Assembly (NCBI GenBank): GCA_000492175.2
Contig: CP097573.1
Location: 1,984,001-2,048,000, forward strand
Source of the DNA: Firmicutes bacterium ASF500
GTDB taxonomy: Bacteria; Bacillota; Clostridia; Oscillospirales; Oscillospiraceae
Direction: 5' to 3'
DNA length: 64,000 bases
Part shown: positions 17,013 to 24,846 of the stretch, piece after piece
Layout of the letters: each line of letters begins with the position of its first letter
How positions within the stretch are numbered: the stretch's first letter is position 1
Notes under the pieces: generated by a model
Told to the model about the DNA's origin: nothing
The model's database searches: none
Seen by the model: only the letters and a program-made list of their open reading frames with translations
Made by a program: the position numbers and the translations under genes

Positions 17013-17833
17013 GCCGCTATACACCGGAGGAAAAGGTAAAAATTGCCCGGGACCTGGGACGGCCGGGGACAGCGGACTTCATCGCCGCCCTGTTTACCGA
17101 CTTTTTTGAACAGCGGGGGGACCGCCTCTGCGGTGAGGACCCCAGCATCCTGGGCGGAATCGCCCAGTTCCACGGCCGGCCCGTCACCGTAATCGGCCAC
17201 CGGAAGGGGAAGGATCTGGAGGAAAATCTCCGCTGTAACTTTGGAATGCCCTCCCCCGAGGGCTACCGGAAGGCCCAGCGGCTGATGCGCCAGGCGGAGA
17301 AGTTTGGCCGGCCCGTCATCACCTTTGTGGACACCCCGGGGGCCTACCCGGGGAAAGAGGCGGAGGAGCGGGGCCAGGGGGAGGCCATTGCCCAGACCTT
17401 GGCCCTGATGAGCGCCCTGGAGGTGCCCACCATTGCCATCGTCACCGGCGAGGGGGGTAGCGGAGGGGCCTTGGCCCTGGCCGTAGCCAACCGGGTGCTC
17501 ATGCTGGAGCACGCGGTGTACTCCGTCCTCTCCCCCGAGGGCTTCGCCTCCATCTTGTGGAAGGACGCCGGCCGGGCGGGCGAGGCCTGCGGCGTGATGA
17601 AGCTCACCGCCCAGGACCTGCGCCGGGGCGGCATCGTCCAGGGCGTCCTGCGGGAGCCCGAGGAGGGCGCCCACACCAACTGGGAGGCCGCCTTCCGTAC
17701 GGTGGACGCCGCTTTGACCCACGAGCTGGCCGCTTTGGATAAGCTGCGGGGCCCCGCCCTGGCCCGGCAGAGATATGAGATGTTCCGCGCCATGGGGCAG
17801 GGCCTGCCTCCCGCGGGGAGGGAGGAGCCATGA
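17009..17833 (+). CDS. accA: Acetyl-CoA carboxylase carboxyltransferase alpha subunit
   Basis: 274 residues, a compact Firmicute form. Recognised by DTPGAYPGKEAEERGQGEAIA (about residue 109) and GEGGSGGALALAVANRV, the carboxyltransferase core, and by VYSVLSPEGFASILWKD. It pairs with AccD as an alpha2beta2 enzyme. The start overlaps accD, and its stop overlaps the fabH start (ATGA). Together accB, accC, accD and accA supply malonyl-CoA to the fab genes that follow. Confidence 0.97.
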   Translation: MSRYTPEEKVKIARDLGRPGTADFIAALFTDFFEQRGDRLCGEDPSILGGIAQFHGRPVTVIGHRKGKDLEENLRCNFGMPSPEGYRKAQRLMRQAEKFGRPVITFVDTPGAYPGKEAEERGQGEAIAQTLALMSALEVPTIAIVTGEGGSGGALALAVANRVLMLEHAVYSVLSPEGFASILWKDAGRAGEACGVMKLTAQDLRRGGIVQGVLREPEEGAHTNWEAAFRTVDAALTHELAALDKLRGPALARQRYEMFRAMGQGLPPAGREEP

Positions 17834-18771
17834 GCGCGCCCCATATTTTAGCCACCGGCCGGTGTCTTCCGGAGCGGGTGGTCACCAACGAGGATTTGAG
17901 CCGGACGGTGGACACCAACGACGAGTGGGTGTTCAGCCGCACCGGAATACACCAGCGGCACTTCTGTACATCGGAAACCGGCCTGGATTTAGCGGTGAGC
18001 GCCGCCCGTCAGGCCATGGACCGGGCGGGGGTTACGGCGGCAGAGGTGGGGGTGTGCCTGGTGGGCACCTTCACCCCCGACCACGCCAGCCCCTCCACCG
18101 CCTGCCTGCTCCAGCGGGAGCTGGGGCTGGAGGAGGATACGGTCTGCTTCGACCTGAACGCCGCCTGCGCCGGGTTTCTCTACGGTCTGAAAACCGCCCA
18201 CGCTCTGCTCTGCGACGCCCCCCGGCCCTGCGCCCTGGTGGTGGGGGCGGAGGTCATCAGCCGGGTGATGGACCACACCGACCGCAACACCTGCGTCCTC
18301 TTCGGGGACGGGGCGGGGGCGGCGATAATCCGGCGGGACGAGTCCCGCAGCTGGCACACCGTGTTCGGCACCCGGGGCGACCCGGACAGCATCCGGGTCC
18401 AGGGGCCGGGGCCCGTCCCCTCCTCTATCCACATGGACGGCAAAGCCGTATTCCGTTTCGCTGTGGAGGTGGTGGAGCAGTCTATCCGCCAGCTGCTGGA
18501 GCGGGAGGGGCTGGCCTCCGTCAACGACCTGGACCTGGTGGTCTGCCACCAGGCTAACGCCCGGATCATCGACTTTGTGGCTAAGCGGCTGGGGGCCCGG
18601 GAGGGCCTGTTTTTTAAGAACATGGACCGCTACGGCAACACCTCCGCCGCCAGCATCCCCATCGCCCTGGATGAGCTGACCGAGGCGGGGCTCCTGCGGC
18701 CCGGGATGCGGATTGTCACCGTGGGCTTCGGCGGCGGCCTCACCTGGGCCGGGGCGCTGCTGCGGTGGTAG
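17830..18771 (+). CDS. fabH: Beta-ketoacyl-ACP synthase III
   Basis: 313 residues. It initiates chain growth by condensing a short acyl-CoA with malonyl-ACP. The catalytic triad is visible: Cys in NAACAGFLYGL (about residue 111), His in VCHQANARIIDFVAKRL (about 240) and Asn in RYGNTSAASIPIAL (about 270). The C-terminal GFGGGLTWAGAL is typical. Last gene of the tightly overlapped acc-fabH run; a 309-base repeat-rich gap separates it from fabK. Confidence 0.98.
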   Translation: MSAPHILATGRCLPERVVTNEDLSRTVDTNDEWVFSRTGIHQRHFCTSETGLDLAVSAARQAMDRAGVTAAEVGVCLVGTFTPDHASPSTACLLQRELGLEEDTVCFDLNAACAGFLYGLKTAHALLCDAPRPCALVVGAEVISRVMDHTDRNTCVLFGDGAGAAIIRRDESRSWHTVFGTRGDPDSIRVQGPGPVPSSIHMDGKAVFRFAVEVVEQSIRQLLEREGLASVNDLDLVVCHQANARIIDFVAKRLGAREGLFFKNMDRYGNTSAASIPIALDELTEAGLLRPGMRIVTVGFGGGLTWAGALLRW

Positions 18772-18783
18772 ACGCGACGTTTT

Positions 18784-18852
18784 GTAGGGGCGGATATCAT
18801 CCGCCCGCCGGACATCGCCTAAACCTGACGGGCGGATCATATCCGACCCTAC
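18784..18852. repeat. Palindromic interspersed repeat (GTAGGGGCGG type)
   Basis: Starts GTAGGGGCGGATATCATCC and ends GACCCTAC, with internal inverted symmetry. Related to the unit at 6906-6982. Intergenic between fabH and fabK. Confidence 0.7.
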
Positions 18853-18876
18853 AGGGACGCACCCCCGCAGGACGTT

Positions 18877-18958
18877 GTAGGGCGGGACGACCCCGGCCCG
18901 CCGTCCACGGAGAGCGGGTACCCTCGGGAGACGGCGCGCCGGGGTCGTCCCGCCCTAC
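18877..18958. repeat. Palindromic interspersed repeat (GTAGGGCGGGACGACC type)
   Basis: 82 bases with inverted ends GTAGGGCGGGACGACCCCGG and the complementary end before CCCTAC. It can fold into one long hairpin. The same type and length recur at 22948-23029. Confidence 0.75.
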
Positions 18959-18968
18959 ACGGGTTTAC

Positions 18969-19045
18969 TTCGTATGTTCGGCTTCGCCGAACGCAATCCT
19001 CAGTCAGCTTCGCTGACAGCTCCTTTCAAAAGGAGCCAGGCCCCT
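18969..19045. repeat. Compound hairpin repeat before fabK
   Basis: Contains GTTCGGCTTCGCCGAAC, TCAGCTTCGCTGA and GGCTCC/GGAGCC-type stems in a row. Tetraloop-capped hairpins of this kind are seen as interspersed repeats in Oscillospiraceae genomes; their role is unknown. The rest of the 18772-19080 gap is filled by the two neighbouring repeats and a fabK ribosome-binding site (AAGGAGAGG). Confidence 0.6.
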
Positions 19046-19080
19046 GCGGGGGGACGGGAGAGCAGACAAGGAGAGGTAAT

Positions 19081-20013
19081 ATGAAACTCAACGAAATCCT
19101 GGGGACCGAGTTCCCCATTATCCAGGGCGGCATGGCCAACATCGCCACCGGCGAGTTTGCCGCCGCCGTGTCCAACGCCGGAGCCCTGGGCCTCATCGGC
19201 GCGGGGGGGATGAACGCGGACACCCTGCGGGAGCACATCCGCACCTGTAAATCCCTCACCGGCAAGCCCTTCGGGGTAAACATCATGCTGATGAACCCCG
19301 CCGCCGCCGAGATGGCCCAGGTGGTCATTGAGGAGGGCGTGAAGGTGGTCACCACCGGGGCGGGGGTACCCAGCCAGTTCGTCCCCGCCTGGAAGGAGGC
19401 GGGGGTCAAGGTTTTCCCTGTGGTCCCCGCCACCACCCTGGTCCGCCGCCTGGAGCCCCTGGGGGTGGACGGCTTTATCGCCGAGGGCACCGAGTCCGGA
19501 GGCCATGTAGGCGAACTGACCACCATGGCCCTGGTGCCCCAGGTGTGTGAGGTCACCGATCTGCCTGTCATCGCCGCCGGGGGAATCGCCAGCGGGAAAC
19601 AGCTGGCCGCCGCCCTCGCCCTGGGGGCATGCGGGGTGCAGGTGGGCACCTGCCTGCTGGTCAGCCAGGAGTGCCCCATCCATAACAACTACAAGCAGGC
19701 CATCTTAAAGGCCAAGGACAGCGACACCACCGTCACCGGCCGGTCGGTGAACGCTCCGGTGCGTATTTTAAAGAACCAGATGTCCCGAGAGTATTTGAAG
19801 CTGGAGCGAGCCGGGGCCGAGCGGATGGAGCTGGAGAAGTTCACCCTGGGCTCCCTGCGTCGGGCGGTCTTCGACGGCGACGTGAAAACCGGCTCCCTGA
19901 TGTGCGGCCAGACCGCCGGACTGCTCCATGAGATCCGCCCCCTGCGGACCATTCTGGAGGAGCTGTGTACCGGCTGTCGGGATACGGTCAGCCGCCTGGC
20001 GGAGGAGGTTTAA
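19081..20013 (+). CDS. fabK: Enoyl-ACP reductase II (FMN-dependent)
   Basis: 310 residues. It is a 2-nitropropane dioxygenase-fold flavoprotein: FPIIQGGMANIATGEFAAAVSNAG at the N-terminus, the FMN phosphate region (VIAAGGIASGKQLAAALALGACGVQVGT), and the active-site loop EGTESGGHVG. It reduces trans-2-enoyl-ACP with NAD(P)H in the last step of each elongation cycle. No fabI is visible, so FabK is the enoyl reductase of this cluster; FabK enzymes are characteristically insensitive to triclosan. fabD starts two bases after the stop. Confidence 0.96.
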   Translation: MKLNEILGTEFPIIQGGMANIATGEFAAAVSNAGALGLIGAGGMNADTLREHIRTCKSLTGKPFGVNIMLMNPAAAEMAQVVIEEGVKVVTTGAGVPSQFVPAWKEAGVKVFPVVPATTLVRRLEPLGVDGFIAEGTESGGHVGELTTMALVPQVCEVTDLPVIAAGGIASGKQLAAALALGACGVQVGTCLLVSQECPIHNNYKQAILKAKDSDTTVTGRSVNAPVRILKNQMSREYLKLERAGAERMELEKFTLGSLRRAVFDGDVKTGSLMCGQTAGLLHEIRPLRTILEELCTGCRDTVSRLAEEV

Positions 20014-20014
20014 C

Positions 20015-20950
20015 ATGAAATTAGCCTTTGTGTACGCCGGACAGGGCAGCCAGCATGTGGGCATGGGGAAGGACTTTTATGAGGAATTTCCCCTGTTCGC
20101 CCAGGTGTTTGACCACGCCCCGGTGGATTTCGACCTGAAACAGCTGTGCTTTGAGGGGCCGGAGGAGAAGCTGGCCCAGACCCGGTACACCCAGCCCTGT
20201 ATGGCGGCCTTCGCCGTGGGGGTGACCGACCTGCTGTATCAGGAGGGCATCCGCCCTCAGCTCGCGGCGGGGCTGTCCCTGGGGGAGTACTCCGCCCTCT
20301 ACGCCGCCGGGGTGTTCAGCCGGGGGACGGTCATCTCCACGGTGGCCCTCCGGGGCCGGGCTATGGAGGAGGCCGCCGCCGGATTGGACTGCTCCATGAC
20401 CGCCGTGCTGGGCCTGGAGCGGAAGAAGCTCCAGGAGGCCTGTGACGGTGCTGCGGAGCTGGGCGTGGTTCAGATTTGCAACTACAACTGTCCCGGCCAG
20501 CTGGTCATCGGAGGCGAAAAAGCCGCCGTGGACCGGGCGGGGGAGCTGGCGAAAGAGCTGGGCGCCAAGCGGTGCATGCCCCTGAAGGTAAGCGGCCCCT
20601 TCCACACCCGGCTGATGAAGCCCGCCGGGGATGTTCTGGCTGCTCACTTTAAGACCATTGACTTCCAGCCCATGGCCCTGCCCGTCTACTTCAACTGCAA
20701 AGGCGGACCTATGGAGAGCGGGGACACCATCCCCGCCCTGCTGGAGAAGCAGGTCCAGTCCTCCGTCTACTGGGAGGACACCATCCGCCGCATGGAGGCG
20801 GACGGCATCGACACGGTGGTGGAGATCGGGCCGGGTAAGGCCCTGTGCGGCTTCTTCAAAAAGACCGCCCCCGGCATCAAGACCTATCACATCGACACAG
20901 CGGCGGACTTCCACAGCGTGGTGTCCGCCTTGAAAGGAGAAACGGCATGA
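20015..20950 (+). CDS. fabD: Malonyl-CoA:ACP transacylase
   Basis: 311 residues from the ATG at 20015 next to the GGAGGAGG site inside the fabK 3' end. An in-frame start upstream lies within fabK and is rejected. The N-terminal FVYAGQGSQHVGMGKDFYE, the nucleophile elbow GLSLGEYSALYAAG (Ser about residue 90) and the catalytic His motif GPFHTRLMKPA (about 195) are present. It transfers malonyl from CoA to ACP. The stop overlaps the fabG start (ATGA). Confidence 0.97.
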   Translation: MKLAFVYAGQGSQHVGMGKDFYEEFPLFAQVFDHAPVDFDLKQLCFEGPEEKLAQTRYTQPCMAAFAVGVTDLLYQEGIRPQLAAGLSLGEYSALYAAGVFSRGTVISTVALRGRAMEEAAAGLDCSMTAVLGLERKKLQEACDGAAELGVVQICNYNCPGQLVIGGEKAAVDRAGELAKELGAKRCMPLKVSGPFHTRLMKPAGDVLAAHFKTIDFQPMALPVYFNCKGGPMESGDTIPALLEKQVQSSVYWEDTIRRMEADGIDTVVEIGPGKALCGFFKKTAPGIKTYHIDTAADFHSVVSALKGETA

Positions 20951-21690
20951 GCTTGAAGGGAAACGTGGCCCTGGTCACCGGCGGCGGCCGGGGGATCGGA
21001 CGAGCTGTCTGTGTGGAGCTGGCCCGGCGGGGGGCGGCGGTGGCCGTCAACTACGGAGGCAGCGCCGAGGCGGCGGAGGAGACGGTACAGCTGTGCCGGG
21101 CGCTGGGCGTGGAGGCGGAGGCCTTTCAGGCCGACGTGGCCGGCCCCGCCGCCTGTGAGGGGCTGGTGGCGGCGGTGAAGGAGCGCTTCGGCCAGCTGGA
21201 CATTCTGGTGAACAACGCCGGGATTGCCCGGGACGGCCTGCTTATGACCGCCAAGGAGGAAGATTTTACCAAGACCCTGGACATCAACCTAAAAGGGGCC
21301 TACTTCTGCACCAAGGCGGCGGCAAAGGTGATGCTGCGCCAGAAGTACGGGCGGATCGTCTGCCTGTCCAGCATCGTGGGCCTGCGGGGCAACCCAGGCC
21401 AGACCGCCTACGCCGCCAGCAAGGCGGGGGTGATCGGTCTGGTGAAAGCCGCCGCCAAGGAGCTGGCCGGGCGGGACATCACGGTGAACGCGGTGGCCCC
21501 CGGCTTTATCGAGACCGACATGACCGCCGCCCTGCCCGACAAGGCCAGACAGGCCATGCTGACCACCATCCCCAAGGGCCGTCCCGGCTCCCCGGAGGAG
21601 GTCGCCCGGGCGGTGGCCTTCTTTGCCGCGCCGGAGTGCGCCTATATCACCGGGCAGGTGCTGTGCGTAGACGGCGGCATGGCCGTTTGA
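20947..21690 (+). CDS. fabG: 3-oxoacyl-ACP reductase
   Basis: 247 residues, a classical short-chain dehydrogenase. The NADP(H) glycine motif is TGGGRGIG (about residue 12). NNAG (about 88), the catalytic Ser in CLSSIVGLRGN and the YxxxK pair in YAASKAGV (about 152-156) are all present. It reduces 3-ketoacyl-ACP to 3-hydroxyacyl-ACP. Translationally coupled to fabD; fabF follows 13 bases later. Confidence 0.98.
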   Translation: MSLKGNVALVTGGGRGIGRAVCVELARRGAAVAVNYGGSAEAAEETVQLCRALGVEAEAFQADVAGPAACEGLVAAVKERFGQLDILVNNAGIARDGLLMTAKEEDFTKTLDINLKGAYFCTKAAAKVMLRQKYGRIVCLSSIVGLRGNPGQTAYAASKAGVIGLVKAAAKELAGRDITVNAVAPGFIETDMTAALPDKARQAMLTTIPKGRPGSPEEVARAVAFFAAPECAYITGQVLCVDGGMAV

Positions 21691-21703
21691 TGAGGTGAAC
21701 GAG

Positions 21704-22951
21704 ATGAATAAGCGCAGAGTGGTAATTACCGGCATGGGCACGGTGAACCCGGTGGGGAGCTCCGTGGCTGAGAGCTGGGCGGCAGCGAAGGCCGGGACCT
21801 GTGGGATTGGGCCCATTACCCGGTACAACACCTCCGGCATGAAGGTGAAGCTGGCCGGTGAGGTGACAGGACTGGACATTGACGGCCTGCTGGGGAAGCG
21901 GGAGGCCAAGAAGATGGACCGCTTTACCCAGCTGTCTCTGGCAGCCGCCGACGAGGCGGTGCGGGACGCGGGACTGGACCGGGAAACGGAACACCCGGAC
22001 CGCTGCGGAGTCATTTTCTCCAGCGGCATCGGCGGCTTTGAGACGGTGGGCCAGGCCCACAAACGGGGCGAGGAGCGGGGCTATGACACGGTCTCCCCCT
22101 TCGTGATCCCCATGATTATCTCCAACATGGCGGCGGGCCACATGGCCATCCGCTATGGCTTTCGCGGGATGTGCTCCTGCGTGGTGACAGCCTGCGCCGG
22201 AGGAACCAACGCTGTGGGCGACGCCTTCCGCCACATCCGGGACGGCTACGCCGATGTGATGCTGTGCGGCGGCGGCGAGGCGGCGATTACGCCTCTGGCT
22301 ATGGGCGGCTTTACCGCTATGAAGGCCCTGTATGAGGGCGCCGACCCCCGTCGGGCCTCCATCCCCTTCGACGCGGAGCGCTCCGGCTTTGTCATGGGCG
22401 AGGGGGCGGGCGCCCTGCTGCTGGAGGAGCTGGACCACGCCCTGGCCCGGGGGGCCAGGATCTACGCCGAGGTGGCGGGTTACGGGGCCAACTGCGACGC
22501 CCATCACATCACCGCCCCCGCCCCCGGCGGGGCGGGCGGGGCCGCCTGTATGGCCCTGGCCCTGGCTGACGGAGACGTAAAGCCGGAGGCGGTGGACTAC
22601 ATCAACGCCCACGGCACCTCCACCCCCTTGAATGACGCCAGCGAGACGGCGGCTATCCATACGGTGTTTGGTGAGCGGGCGGCGGAGCTGATGGTCAGCT
22701 CCACCAAGTCCATGACCGGCCATCTGCTGGGGGCCGCGGGAGCGGTGGAGGCCATTTTCACCGCCCTGGCCCTGAAGGAGGGATTTGTCCCCGCCACCAT
22801 TGGCTATCAGGTTCCCGACCCGGCCTGCGACCTGGATATCGTGCCCAATGAGGGGCGGTCGGCGGAGATTAAGGTCGCCCTGTCCAACTCCCTGGGGTTT
22901 GGGGGACACAACGCAGCCATTGTGCTGAAGAAGTGGGAGGCACACCTGTAG
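21704..22951 (+). CDS. fabF: 3-oxoacyl-ACP synthase II
   Basis: 415 residues from the ATG at 21704 (GAGGTG nearby); an in-frame GTG nine bases earlier is less likely. The condensing-enzyme triad is visible: Cys in VTACAGGTNAVGDA (about 165), His in NAHGTSTPLNDASE (about 305) and His in SMTGHLLGAAGAVE (about 341). The end GFGGHNAAIVLKKWE is typical. Chain-elongating condensation. Its TAG stop is the first TAG of an interspersed repeat starting at 22948, so the last codons may have been altered by the repeat insertion. Confidence 0.97.
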   Translation: MNKRRVVITGMGTVNPVGSSVAESWAAAKAGTCGIGPITRYNTSGMKVKLAGEVTGLDIDGLLGKREAKKMDRFTQLSLAAADEAVRDAGLDRETEHPDRCGVIFSSGIGGFETVGQAHKRGEERGYDTVSPFVIPMIISNMAAGHMAIRYGFRGMCSCVVTACAGGTNAVGDAFRHIRDGYADVMLCGGGEAAITPLAMGGFTAMKALYEGADPRRASIPFDAERSGFVMGEGAGALLLEELDHALARGARIYAEVAGYGANCDAHHITAPAPGGAGGAACMALALADGDVKPEAVDYINAHGTSTPLNDASETAAIHTVFGERAAELMVSSTKSMTGHLLGAAGAVEAIFTALALKEGFVPATIGYQVPDPACDLDIVPNEGRSAEIKVALSNSLGFGGHNAAIVLKKWEAHL

Positions 22952-23029
22952 GGCGCGACGACCCCGGCGCGCCGTAAACAGGCATAGATAAGGCGGGGAA
23001 AGACGGCGGGCCGGGTCGTCCCGCCCTAC
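22948..23029. repeat. Palindromic interspersed repeat overlapping the fabF stop
   Basis: 82 bases, ends GTAGGGCGCGACGACC and GGGTCGTCCCGCCCTAC. Same family and length as 18877-18958. It supplies the stop codon of fabF and fills the gap before fabZ. Confidence 0.75.
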
Positions 23030-23054
23030 AAAATACAACGGAGGTTTATATGGT

Positions 23055-23522
23055 ATGGAGCTGAATATCGACCAGATCGAGGCCATCCTGCCCCACCGCT
23101 ACCCCTTCCTGCTGGTGGACAAGATTGTCGAGTGCACCCCCGGGGAGAGGGCAAAGGGCCTCAAATGCGTCACCGCCAACGAGCCCTTTTTTCAGGGCCA
23201 CTTTCCCGGCTTCAAGGTAATGCCCGGGGTGTTGATCATTGAGGCGCTGGCCCAGGTGGGCGCGGTGGCGATTCTCACCGAGGAGGAAAACAAAGGGAAA
23301 CTGGCCCTCTTAGGCGGCATCAAAAACGCCCGCTTCAAGCGGCAGGTCCGCCCCGGCGACGTATTGGAGCTGACATGTGAGCTGACGGCCCGGAAGGGGC
23401 CGGTGGGGTTCGGAGCTGTGGAAGCCCGGGTGGAGGGCAAGCTGGCCTGCAAGGCGGAGCTTACCTTCGCCCTCACCGACCGGCCGGATTCTTCTTGCGA
23501 AAGGGCCGGTCTTCTGGTATAA
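23055..23522 (+). CDS. fabZ: 3-hydroxyacyl-ACP dehydratase
   Basis: 155 residues. Hot-dog fold dehydratase with N-terminal [19 protein letters not shown] and the active-site helix [23 protein letters not shown] (catalytic His about residue 48, Glu about 62). It removes water from 3-hydroxyacyl-ACP to form enoyl-ACP for FabK. The last ~12 residues ([11 protein letters not shown]) are not typical; they are encoded by the segment that also holds the promoter of the downstream regulator. Confidence 0.97.
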   Translation: MELNIDQIEAILPHRYPFLLVDKIVECTPGERAKGLKCVTANEPFFQGHFPGFKVMPGVLIIEALAQVGAVAILTEEENKGKLALLGGIKNARFKRQVRPGDVLELTCELTARKGPVGFGAVEARVEGKLACKAELTFALTDRPDSSCERAGLLV

Positions 23523-23523
23523 T
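23495..23523 (+). promoter_or_regulatory. Internal promoter in the fabZ 3' end
   Basis: TTGCGA (23495-23500) and TATAAT (23518-23523) with a 17-base spacer, overlapping the fabZ stop. It would give the MarR regulator its own transcript independent of the fab operon. Confidence 0.65.
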
Positions 23524-23557
23524 GACCTCAATTCGAAAGAAAAGGGGAAGAAAAGGG

Positions 23558-23998
23558 ATGCTGGAGGAGAGCTTTGACCGGATATACACCAAGTTTAAGC
23601 TGCACTTTTATCAGACGGTTTTTTCCAGGTTTGAAAACCGTGAGGCCAGCCTGACAGCGGTGGAGACTTTCTGCATGGAGATCATCCGGGCGCTGGACGA
23701 GCCGACCATCAATGAGTTTGCCTCCTTTGCAAACCTTTCCTCCCCCAACGCCGCCTATAAGGTAAGCAGTCTGGTCCGTAAGGGCTATGTGGAGAAGGTC
23801 CAGTCCCCCAGCGACCGCCGGGAGTACCGCCTGCGTCCCACTCAGAAGTTTCACGACTACTATGATCTGAGCAGTGCCTACGTTCAGGAGGTCATGGACC
23901 GGGTGCGGAAGCATTTTACCCCGGAGGAGGTGGCCCAGATGGACCGGGTGCTGCAGATCGTCGGCCAGGAGCTGATGCCGGAGGTCACGCTGAAATAA
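23558..23998 (+). CDS. MarR-family regulator, FabT-like
   Basis: 146 residues from the ATG at 23558 (GGGGAAGAAAAGGG upstream). A longer frame from 23495 would start inside fabZ and is rejected. The winged-helix segment is PTINEFASFANLSSPNAAYKV with the wing YVEKVQSPSDRREYRLRPT. Location at the end of a fab cluster is the hallmark of FabT/FabR-type repressors that sense acyl-ACP and control the whole cluster. The inverted repeat at 14011-14046 is a candidate target. Named by family and context rather than by a diagnostic residue. Confidence 0.85.
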   Translation: MLEESFDRIYTKFKLHFYQTVFSRFENREASLTAVETFCMEIIRALDEPTINEFASFANLSSPNAAYKVSSLVRKGYVEKVQSPSDRREYRLRPTQKFHDYYDLSSAYVQEVMDRVRKHFTPEEVAQMDRVLQIVGQELMPEVTLK

Positions 23999-24149
23999 CC
24001 TGCCACGGAAGTTCTGTGGACTTCGGTCGATCAGTAAATCAAAAATCAGACCCAGACAGCGTTAGTGCTTGTTTGCCAGAAGTCAATAATAAATTGCAAT
24101 AAATTAGAATAATCAGCACAGCGCACAAAATGCGCTTACCTATTTTATG

Positions 24150-24665
24150 CTATTTGACGGCAAAATGAGTATAAAAACCTAAACGGGCGGATTTCCACCC
24201 CAGCAGTTTACGTGGGTAGTTGTTCACCCACCGTTCCGCCGCCGCCACTTGTTCTTTTGTCACTTCATCAAAATTGGTTCCTTTCGGGAACCAACGGCGT
24301 ATAAGCCTGTTCATGTTTTCGTTGCTTCCGCGTTCATATGCGGAATACGGGTGGCAAAAGAAAACGATCGTCCGCTTCCCCTTCCGGCGGTGTGCAATCT
24401 CTATCCCCTCAAAGTCCGGGAACTCGCTCCCGTTGTCCACAGTAATACTTTTGAACATGGTATAGAACAGTTTCCCGAATTTCCTTTCCGGGCGGTTGAT
24501 TGCCTTTACCACGCTTGCCGCCGTGTGGTCTTCTACCAGCACAATGATCCCCATGCGGGTTCTTCGTTCTGTCAGAACCAGAAGCGCTTGCTTTGATCCT
24601 TTGCACCCCATAATGCTGTCTATTTCCCAATGTCCAAACTTTTCCCGCTTGTCTCTTTTACAAAA
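24150..24665 (-). pseudogene. IS30-family transposase, C-terminal fragment
   Basis: The DDE catalytic region is present (FGHWEIDSIMG, ITVDNGSEF, SAYERGSNENMNRLIRRWFPKG), with the C-terminal NNYPRKLLGWKSA. The N-terminal HTH that recognises the IS ends is missing. Codons before about 24665 (toward the 5' side) do not resemble IS30. It lies between the fab cluster and lacZ; the adjoining 23999-24149 stretch is AT-rich and holds no gene. Confidence 0.88.
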
Positions 24666-24846
24666 ATACCATGCAGGAAGGCAAAATTTCCTGCATGGTT
24701 TTGTCATATATACCTCTACTTGGCTTTTTGCCGTTAGGAGCAGCACCGGCTAGCGACATTTTTGGCCCGCAGGGCCTGCAACGCCTGGATCCACCCAGCT
24801 TGGGCATCATGATGTCCAGAGGAGGAGAACAAAAAAGTGACAAAAA

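Noticed and set aside
24670..24695. Hairpin ATGCAGGAA/TTCCTGCAT as lacZ terminator
   Set aside because: It lies more than 150 bases past the stop inside relic DNA and lacks a T-run; not strong enough to call.
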